Below are positions 31,426 through 36,279 of a stretch of DNA of 36,279 bases, piece after piece. The DNA comes from Desulfurococcaceae archaeon. Its GTDB lineage: Archaea; Thermoproteota; Thermoprotei_A; Sulfolobales; Desulfurococcaceae. Every line of letters begins with the position of its first letter. The first letter of the stretch is position 1. The stretch lies in assembly GCA_023269765.1 (NCBI GenBank), contig JAGDWH010000014.1, positions 1-36,279 on the forward strand. Direction: 5' to 3'. The notes beneath the pieces are model-generated. The model searched no databases and had not been told where the DNA came from. It was given only the letters and a program-made list of their open reading frames with translations. Both the position numbers and the translations under genes were made by a program.

Positions 31426-31971
31426 CTAAGCAGTTGCATAGTACCCGGGTAACCTCTCTCTAAGGAGCATTTTTACTCTCTCAACACCCCTTATTTCTTC
31501 GATGTACTCCGCTACAACGGGTGGTACTAGGTCCCTCCACCTAGGGTCGTCGTGTGCCATAAGCCTCCTCACTTCTGAGCCTCTGTACTCTTTCCTATTG
31601 TATAGTGGTGGTTCTACGACTTCATAGCCTTCTTCTACAAATATCTGTCTTATAATTGGGTTGAGCGTAACTACCAACTGGAAAGGCGGGCTGTAGAGTT
31701 TTACGTAGTGAACAGCAACTCTGCTAACCTCGAGTGTTGGAAGTGTTACCGTGATTACACGCGATAAATCGTGGTTTCTCCACTTGAGGGCTCGCCTAAT
31801 CATTTCTATTCTCTCGCCAGCTGTAAACGGGTTTTCGGGGGTGTGGCTCTGGCTCGCCATGCCCACGACAACTACCATTTCATCGGCCAGGGAAAGGCAG
31901 TACTCTAGCGAGTATAGGTGGCCGTAGTGTAGTGGCTGAAACCTCGCTATCATTAAGCACCGCTTAGTCAA
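31426..31971 (-). CDS. nadM: Nicotinamide-nucleotide adenylyltransferase (archaeal NadM)
   Basis: It joins NMN and ATP to give NAD. The protein (181 aa from TTG 31971) has ARFQPLHYGHLYSLEY, where HYGH is the nucleotidyltransferase HxGH site, SQSHTPENPFTAGERIEMI (the S-x-T-x-N-P-F-T-x-G-E-R-I motif of NadM), and EYRGSEVRRLM (the ISSTxxR counterpart). An upstream ATG at 31983 gives four more residues, but the TATA box at 32001-32008 predicts transcription from about 31976, downstream of that ATG. TTG 31971 also fits family N-termini and has GGGGGCGGA before it. Confidence 0.93.
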   Translation of the reverse strand: MTKRCLMIARFQPLHYGHLYSLEYCLSLADEMVVVVGMASQSHTPENPFTAGERIEMIRRALKWRNHDLSRVITVTLPTLEVSRVAVHYVKLYSPPFQLVVTLNPIIRQIFVEEGYEVVEPPLYNRKEYRGSEVRRLMAHDDPRWRDLVPPVVAEYIEEIRGVERVKMLLRERLPGYYATA

Positions 31972-32000
31972 TCCGCCCCCCATACAAATCGTTCACGTAG

Positions 32001-32008
32001 TTTATAAA
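32001..32008 (-). promoter_or_regulatory. TATA box of the nadM operon
   Basis: The palindromic TTTATAAA predicts a transcript start near 31976 on the minus strand. That would make the nadM mRNA almost leaderless with respect to TTG 31971. It would drive nadM, the YkgJ-type gene and birA. Confidence 0.55.
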
Positions 32009-32055
32009 ATGCAAAACTCGTGCCCAGTAAGTGAGCAGTCTGCATATCCTACGTG

Positions 32056-32448
32056 CTAGTGGCTGGGCTCTCGCCCCGCCTTCAGCTTAGAAATGTAGCT
32101 CTCGAGTTCCGAGGCTACCTTCTTTGCTCTCTCTGCTTCGAGGCTAATAATGCACTGCTCAATTAGCTCAGTCTTGTACTTCTTGTACTCGTTGTGCGAG
32201 AGCTCGCCGCGCGAAAGCATGCTTTCTATTCTCGTAACGCACTCCCTGTCTAGCCCTCTACGAGCTGGCACTACTGCAAAGATGTAGGGGTATCTTTCGT
32301 CAACGGGTCTTATCTCCACGTACTTGTCAATTCCCGCTTTAACCACCAAGTCCCTGACTTTCTCCAGCTCGCCCGCCTCGAACACGAAGCACTCTATCTT
32401 CCTGAATGCTTTGAGCATTCTATCTGCTAGTGCGAGCAGCTCGCTCAC
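32056..32448 (-). CDS. Unrecognised small helical protein, fourth gene of the HD-hydrolase run
   Basis: I do not recognise a family. About 130 residues: a helical start (SELLALADRMLKAFRKIEC), an alpha/beta middle (GELEKVRDLVVKAGIDKYVE, IRPVDERYPYIFAVVPARRG), and a long charged C-terminal helix (LIEQCIISLEAERAKKVASE), likely a coiled coil. Two Cys are scattered, with no metal motif. GTG 32448 has GGTGA 5 nt upstream and is preferred over TTG 32460. The gene starts inside the preceding gene, overlapping it by 29 nt, so it is translationally coupled. It follows three genes with the HD phosphohydrolase first, the only context available. Confidence 0.65.
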   Translation of the reverse strand: MSELLALADRMLKAFRKIECFVFEAGELEKVRDLVVKAGIDKYVEIRPVDERYPYIFAVVPARRGLDRECVTRIESMLSRGELSHNEYKKYKTELIEQCIISLEAERAKKVASELESYISKLKAGREPSH

Positions 32449-32866
32449 TTTCGTCACCAAGCTTCGTGCCAGTTATGGGTATTTTTTGAGAACTTATGAA
32501 GAGCCTGACGAGCCAAGCGTAGATGGGGTCCCCTTTACTACGCACTAAGTAGCCATCGAGGTACTTAGCCCTGTAGACCAGCTCGCCCTTGTAGTTGTAA
32601 ACCGATATGTAGCCCTTAACTTTGTTCTTGAAGTTCTTGACGAACCACGCATATATTGCGTAGTCCCCACGCTCCAGCTCTACTAAGACGCTTTTTGCTT
32701 CTCCACGGGAATAAGTGGCTTTAGTTTGCTGCTCGGAATACCTGACTTTAGCTTTTGTATAGGGGAGCAGCCCTTCTTCCTTGTCATACACAAACAGCGC
32801 GCTGTAAAGCACGTGTTTGCCCCGCCTGCTTCTAGACCTCTCTATCTTAAACGTAAGTGCGTCCAT
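32420..32866 (-). CDS. Unrecognised beta-rich protein, third gene of the HD-hydrolase run
   Basis: 148 residues, no recognised family. The sequence is made of alternating beta strands with basic and aromatic residues: LTFKIERSRSRRGKHVLYSA, LFVYDKEEGLLPY, AKSVLVELERGDYAIYAWF, GYISVYNYKGELVYRAKYLD. This could be a beta-sandwich or an SH3/OB-like barrel, and its positive charge leaves nucleic-acid binding open. The C-terminal 25 residues (from about ISSQKIPITGTKLGDESER) are loose and overlap the next gene. The start ATG 32866 has GGGATAA upstream, 5 nt after the preceding stop. No signal or membrane segment. Confidence 0.65.
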   Translation of the reverse strand: MDALTFKIERSRSRRGKHVLYSALFVYDKEEGLLPYTKAKVRYSEQQTKATYSRGEAKSVLVELERGDYAIYAWFVKNFKNKVKGYISVYNYKGELVYRAKYLDGYLVRSKGDPIYAWLVRLFISSQKIPITGTKLGDESERAARTSR

Positions 32867-32871
32867 GTCGG

Positions 32872-33123
32872 TTATCCCTTGTCGATGATGTAGAGGAGGC
32901 TTCCACTCCTCAGCTCTATTTCCGGCCTGCTGGCCTCGACAAATAAGGCTATTTGCTCGTGAAAAATCTGCCTGCTAATACGTACCTCAGACGACTTTAT
33001 GACGATTTGCTTAACGCCTCTATACTCTTTGGATTCGAGGAGCTTGCCCTCTTCGCTGTAGATGTAAAGAACAACATCGTACTCCTCTGGTTTCGGCGTT
33101 AAGTACACCAACACCTTAGACAA
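32872..33123 (-). CDS. Unrecognised small beta-rich protein, second gene of the HD-hydrolase run
   Basis: 83 residues, family not recognised. VLVYLTPKPEEYDVVLYIYS, EEGKLLESKEYRGVKQIVIK, SSEVRISRQIFHEQIALFVE and EIELRSGSLLYIID read as a run of beta strands, similar in style to the next protein (strand plus EEGKLLESK versus YNYKGELVY). The two could be related folds. TTG 33123 is preferred because GGTG precedes it by 6 nt; GTG 33132, three codons earlier, starts inside that site. It begins within 10 nt of the HD-hydrolase stop, so it is co-transcribed with it. Confidence 0.6.
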   Translation of the reverse strand: MSKVLVYLTPKPEEYDVVLYIYSEEGKLLESKEYRGVKQIVIKSSEVRISRQIFHEQIALFVEASRPEIELRSGSLLYIIDKG

Positions 33124-33133
33124 CGTGCACACC

Positions 33134-34675
33134 CTAAGCTGTTATTCTCACGCGAGAGTAGTCTAGTCCTCTGTACTCCTCGTAAACGCTCTTCAAGATG
33201 CTGCCAAATTTGGCAATATCAATTCCAAAAGTGCTGCTCACGGCATCGATTAGCGCACGCGTTACTGGCGCCTCCAGGTCGAGACTATACTTGGTTCTCG
33301 GCACGTAGACTCGGAAGCTAACTTCGAGTGGCAGGTCCTCAGAGGCTATATCCAGCTCCTCGCTAACCACGAGCTTCTTGCCGAGCCTCTTGCCCAGGTA
33401 CAGCCTCAGTTTAGTTTCAGGCTCTTCGCCCGAGGGGTATATAGTTGACCTTGGTAAAGGCGTTATTTCGACGACGTCTATCCACACATCTTCTTCGCTT
33501 AAACCGTGCTTCTTGAGGTCTTCGGTGAGGGCCTTCTCTACCCTATTAATAGAGCTCTTCTTGTAGTTGCTATCAAGCACTAGTTTTAGCACTACACGGA
33601 GCGCTTCGGGACCTTTCGTAGCAGATATTGAGACTTCTCTTCCAACACGCTTCCACTCGGGCTTTCTCTCAATCATTAGCTTACGGCAAAGCCTCCCAGT
33701 ACGCGTGTCCTCGTAGAGGGCTTTTTTCATCATTACGGTGTAGAAGAACGCGTCTGTCAACTCGAGATAGCCCCTTACATCGCCTCTGAGAATGGCTTCT
33801 ACCCTATCTAGTAGATTAAGCTCGTGATTAAGCTCTTCGAGTATGTCGTATAGTATCTTATCAAAAGACCTGCAAACACTGTGATAGTAGACGTGCTGGT
33901 ACATGCTGGCCTTAGCGCGCATGTACTGTTTGAACTCACCAAGCGCTATTCTATCAAGAACGAGGCCGGCGTCTTTGCCATTTATGAGGGGGTATGTGTT
34001 CTTGTAGAGCCTCTCATGCATTATTGACCCGTATTCGGCTGTTCCTGCGTAGTAGCTGTCTCTCTTAAGGAAGTCGAGGACATCTGCTGGGTAGTAGCCC
34101 TCCCTCACAAGCCATCTAAATATCTTGAAAACCCCCTTCGGTTCAGGCTCGCCCATTATAGACTCTAAGAGCTCTTTGAGGCCACCTAAGTCTCTATCGA
34201 GTTTTTCTACGTATTCCCCAATAACGTGCTTTATCAAGAATCGCCCGATTTTTTCGTGGTTCGAAAGCTCTGCAGGAGCCTTACCTCTCCACAATACTGC
34301 GTACTCAAATGCGTGTCCAAAGGCTGCGTGTCCTACATCGTGCAGTAAGCCTGCAAGCCTTGCGGCCTGAATTATAACGAGTGGATCAAGACCCTCGAGT
34401 GCTTCCTTGCCGTACAGGGCAATTATCTTGTGAACAGCGTCCTCGGCCATTAGTCCAGCAAGGTGCATAACGCCAAGACTATGCTGAAACCTGGTGTGAA
34501 CAGCACCTGGATAGACCAAGTGAGCCGTCTGGAGCTGCATTATGTACCTGAGCCTCTGTAAGAGCACGCTGTTTATAATGGGCTCTTCAACTTCTACATT
34601 GAAGTAGACATAGCCGTATAGTGGATCACTTATCATTTTCCACGTGAATTTCGTTCTCAGGTCTTCGAAGCTCAT
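33134..34675 (-). CDS. HD-domain phosphohydrolase (COG1078/SAMHD1-like, possible dNTPase)
   Basis: 513 residues. The HD metal site is complete: HTRFQHSLGVMHLA (H60, H65), LAGLLHDVGHAAFGHAFE (H112-D113), LSNHEKIG (H140, E141) and a later LKRDSYYAG (Asp). The order and the QLQTAHLVYPGAVHTRFQHS opening match the dGTPase/SAMHD1-like group, which hydrolyses deoxynucleoside triphosphates. The C-terminal ~180 residues (after about 335) are beta/alpha, rich in basic residues and not recognised. The start ATG 34675 has GGAGGGG upstream. TATA CTTATAAC-like (34720-34727) gives a 20-nt leader. It heads a run of four closely packed genes whose other three members are unknown. dNTPase activity is inference. 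Confidence 0.87.
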   Translation of the reverse strand: MSFEDLRTKFTWKMISDPLYGYVYFNVEVEEPIINSVLLQRLRYIMQLQTAHLVYPGAVHTRFQHSLGVMHLAGLMAEDAVHKIIALYGKEALEGLDPLVIIQAARLAGLLHDVGHAAFGHAFEYAVLWRGKAPAELSNHEKIGRFLIKHVIGEYVEKLDRDLGGLKELLESIMGEPEPKGVFKIFRWLVREGYYPADVLDFLKRDSYYAGTAEYGSIMHERLYKNTYPLINGKDAGLVLDRIALGEFKQYMRAKASMYQHVYYHSVCRSFDKILYDILEELNHELNLLDRVEAILRGDVRGYLELTDAFFYTVMMKKALYEDTRTGRLCRKLMIERKPEWKRVGREVSISATKGPEALRVVLKLVLDSNYKKSSINRVEKALTEDLKKHGLSEEDVWIDVVEITPLPRSTIYPSGEEPETKLRLYLGKRLGKKLVVSEELDIASEDLPLEVSFRVYVPRTKYSLDLEAPVTRALIDAVSSTFGIDIAKFGSILKSVYEEYRGLDYSRVRITA

Positions 34676-34899
34676 GAAAGCCCCTCCAAATCGTACTGTT
34701 AGGGTTTTATCTATCCGTACTTATAACGCAAAAGTAAGGAAAAAGCGTGTTCTAGGAATCTTCGAGCTGCCCCTTTACTCTTCCCGAGTTGCTTTAAAGT
34801 CGCTTTGGGTTTTCCGCGTACTAGGGATTGCCGCCTTAATCGCGACCAGAAAATATCTTATGACTTTAAGAGAGATCAAAGGCTCATTGTTAATCTGCA
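34676..34899. other. 224-nt gap upstream of the HD-hydrolase operon
   Basis: It holds the ribosome binding site and TATA (34720-34727, minus GTTATAAG) of the HD operon. Further right is a second palindromic CTTTAAAG (34792-34799) with no gene that clearly uses it. On the minus strand, a transcript from about 34767 would run some 25 nt to a T5 tract near 34738-34746. No C/D box motif or credible coding sequence is seen. Confidence 0.35.
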
Positions 34900-35088
34900 T
34901 TACTGCTTTGCAATCCATCCTTCAGGAGTTCTCTCGACTCGCCCTTCTTTTTTGAGATCGTGTAGCCTTGCTCTGACAGTGCTGTAGTTAATTCCCGTAA
35001 GCTTAGCTATTTCTTTAGGCATTATGGGCTTGCCATATTGCTTAAGAAACTCTAGAATTCTTTCCTTGGCCGTTTTCGCCGTGCTCAC
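34900..35088 (-). CDS. Small winged-helix DNA-binding protein
   Basis: 62 residues from GTG 35088: ERILEFLKQYGKPIMPKEIA forms helix 1 and part of helix 2, KLTGINYSTVRARLHDLKKE is the helix-turn-helix, and GRVERTPEGWIAK is the wing. It is a single winged HTH with no sensor domain, so it could be a local regulator or a general DNA-binding protein. The frame continues upstream to ATG 35112 and 35187, but the TATA box at 35125-35132 puts transcription start at about 35100. GTG 35088 (GGGGT upstream) or a leaderless GTG 35100 is therefore more likely. It shares its promoter region with the DHH phosphoesterase. Confidence 0.72.
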   Translation of the reverse strand: MSTAKTAKERILEFLKQYGKPIMPKEIAKLTGINYSTVRARLHDLKKEGRVERTPEGWIAKQ

Positions 35089-35124
35089 TTTCAACCCCAC
35101 ATTACTGTTCATCCACTGAAGGGG

Positions 35125-35132
35125 TTTATAAA
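35125..35132. promoter_or_regulatory. Palindromic TATA box shared by the HTH gene (minus) and DHH gene (plus)
   Basis: TTTATAAA is self-complementary. Plus: predicted start about 35157, a leader of about 5 nt to ATG 35162. Minus: about 35100, coinciding with a GTG. Both mRNAs would be leaderless or nearly so. The gap is only about 70 nt, with no second box. Confidence 0.6.
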
Positions 35133-35161
35133 AGCCCGTAATGATAGGATTTTGAAACCCC

Positions 35162-36139
35162 ATGGATGAGATCTTGCAAGCTATCATAGCTCACACCGAT
35201 ATCGATGGTGTCGCCTCGGCCGCTCTCTATGTGTATCTAGCTAGTGTGAGCGAGTACAGACTGTTTTTCACAGAGCCATTTAGGCTTGCGAAAGCACTTG
35301 ACAAAGTATCCTCGGCCTACTACGAAAAGGTCGTCATACTAGACCTGGGCATTAATCCGCCTACATACAGCGATGTGTTGAGATACCTCGAGATGCTGAA
35401 AGAAGGCAATATTGAAGTAGCGTGGTTTGACCACCACGTATGGAACGAGGAGTGGCTGAGAGACGTTAATAGCCTTGGGGTAAAGCTTTACGTCGACACG
35501 TCAACTTGCACTACAGGTGTAGTTGCCAAGCACGTTACACCCCTCAGAGACAACATTGACTACTCATTTGTAGACAACCTCGTTAAGGGAGTTTGCGCGG
35601 GCGATCTCTGGAAGTACGATCACTGGTTAGGGGGGTACTACGTGAGGTTGGTGAGGAGGAAAGACAAGGACTCCTGGAGGAAGAAGGTAGTCGAGGTTAT
35701 TTCTTCGGGAAACCTCTGGGTAAGAGACTTCGACGCGAAAGTAGAGGAACACATTGATGCAGAGTTGAAGCTGCTCTCGAGCGATCTTGAGCTGGCAGAG
35801 AAGAGCGTGAAAAACACGAAGATAGTGGCTGCCATGAGCTCCGAGCTCGTTGAAAACAGCTTTCTGGCCGCTTATATCATGGGCAGGTATGGGGCAGACG
35901 TAGTGATCCTTGTATCGAGGGATGGAAAGTTGAGTTTCAGAAGCAGGAAAGTTAATGTAAGAGATCTTGCACTAGCACTAGGAGGTGGTGGCCACTTATA
36001 TGCCTCCGGCGCTAAGATCGAAATACCCTGGTTTGTAAGGGCTTTCTCAAAGATAAAACCAAGGCTTCTCCTCAATTATGTCTCGTTACTAATTTCGAAA
36101 AAGCTCTCCTCTACTTCCCACCAAGAGCCGTGCTTGTGA
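35162..36139 (+). CDS. DHH-family phosphoesterase (nanoRNase/RecJ-like)
   Basis: 325 residues. The DHH domain shows AHTDIDGVASAALYVY (H11, D13, D15), VVILDLGINPP (D61), and AWFDHHVWN (D90-H91-H92), then VCAGDLWKYDHW with the fourth metal Asp. The DHHA1 domain ends in ALGGGGHLYASGAKIEI (GGGGH). This organisation occurs in archaeal phosphoesterases that degrade short RNAs or cyclic dinucleotides or act as RecJ-like exonucleases; substrate cannot be told. The start ATG 35162 is set by the predicted transcript start a few bases upstream. The C-terminal tail past DHHA1 (about 45 residues) is basic and hydrophobic. Confidence 0.87.
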   Translation: MDEILQAIIAHTDIDGVASAALYVYLASVSEYRLFFTEPFRLAKALDKVSSAYYEKVVILDLGINPPTYSDVLRYLEMLKEGNIEVAWFDHHVWNEEWLRDVNSLGVKLYVDTSTCTTGVVAKHVTPLRDNIDYSFVDNLVKGVCAGDLWKYDHWLGGYYVRLVRRKDKDSWRKKVVEVISSGNLWVRDFDAKVEEHIDAELKLLSSDLELAEKSVKNTKIVAAMSSELVENSFLAAYIMGRYGADVVILVSRDGKLSFRSRKVNVRDLALALGGGGHLYASGAKIEIPWFVRAFSKIKPRLLLNYVSLLISKKLSSTSHQEPCL

Positions 36140-36279
36140 TTCTTCCAGCGAACTCCACGCTTCGAAACACGCAGCCTTTTAATAAGTCTTAAAGGGGCCG
36201 TATACTTCTCAGGTGCTTTTACACGTCATATTATGTGAAACCTTAGTGGCATAAAGTCGGTAAAAGCGCTATCGAGCCG
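36140..36279. other. Right-edge intergenic region
   Basis: A plus-strand TATA-like TTTTAATA (36177-36184) has no gene following it before the window ends. On the minus strand a frame is open from the window edge to a TGA at 36226-36228 (about 17 residues), which could be the 3' end of a gene entering from the right. Neither can be decided within this window. Confidence 0.3.

Noticed and set aside
34805..34987. Plus-strand 60-codon frame in the gap upstream of the HD operon
   Set aside because: No ribosome binding site, no recognisable protein features, and it runs antisense into the HTH gene.
36226..36279. Partial minus-strand coding sequence entering from the right edge
   Set aside because: Only about 17 codons are visible, with no family signal. 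Noted in the right-edge entry but not called as a gene.
1..36279. CRISPR array, insertion sequence, integrase or provirus
   Set aside because: No regularly spaced repeats, transposase or integrase motifs, or terminal inverted repeats were seen; gene content is chromosomal and gaps are short.

Overview
The window is a gene-dense piece of a hyperthermophilic archaeal chromosome, most likely Crenarchaeota/Thermoproteota of the Desulfurococcales type. The evidence is a full-length reverse gyrase, an archaeal tRNA-Leu(UAG), ribosomal proteins L44e and S27e, aIF5A, an archaeal lipid enzyme (CarS), the archaeal modified mevalonate pathway, TATA-box promoters and GAGGTG-type ribosome binding sites. 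GTG and TTG starts are frequent. I see no insertion sequence, provirus, CRISPR array or integrase. The genus cannot be named from the sequence alone.

Layout. 1-1807 (minus): a left-edge tRNA-Leu preceded by FAU-1 and a UPF0147 protein. 1926-2291 (plus): a p27-like zinc-ribbon protein. 2265-7611 (minus): a compact run of a RuvC/YqgF-like protein, a Grc3/Clp1 RNA 5'-kinase, a UbiD-family decarboxylase, the two aconitase-X (phosphomevalonate dehydratase) subunits and dTMP kinase. The decarboxylase and dehydratase would together turn mevalonate 5-phosphate into isopentenyl phosphate for archaeal lipids; CarS, a later step in lipid assembly, follows at 8404. 7748-9473 (plus): a RecA-fold ATPase, CarS, L44e and S27e. 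9600-12438 (plus): a small membrane protein, then indolepyruvate:ferredoxin oxidoreductase IorA-IorB. 12640-13025 (minus): a zinc-binding small protein and a candidate C/D box sRNA. 13069-15494 (plus): a class II glutamine amidotransferase, an ATP-NAD-kinase-like protein and aIF5A.

15555-20808 (minus): an unknown protein, a nitrilase-fold protein lacking its catalytic Cys and Glu, and reverse gyrase. 20987-22632 (minus): a sodium:solute symporter with a DUF3311-like small subunit. Divergent from these are a winged-helix regulator with a binding-protein-like sensor domain, then uracil phosphoribosyltransferase (22704-24419). A candidate operator lies in the divergent gap. 24368-27330 (minus): a sugar-phosphate nucleotidyltransferase, a nucleotide-sugar epimerase and a DUF457-like membrane protein. 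27455-31971 (minus): an Hrq1-like DUF1998 helicase, BirA, a YkgJ-type cysteine-cluster protein and NadM. 32056-34675 (minus): an HD phosphohydrolase followed by three unrecognised small genes. 34900-36139: a small HTH protein divergent from a DHH phosphoesterase.

Most of the window is housekeeping. The items most worth pursuing are the HD-hydrolase operon with three orphan genes, the RuvC-like/Grc3 pair, the candidate C/D sRNA, the operator between the transporter and its putative regulator, the dead nitrilase next to reverse gyrase, and four divergent gene pairs that each seem to use one TATA box in both directions. Promoter positions assume a TATA box about 25 nt upstream of transcription start; none has been measured. 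No gene-free stretch exceeds 300 bases.
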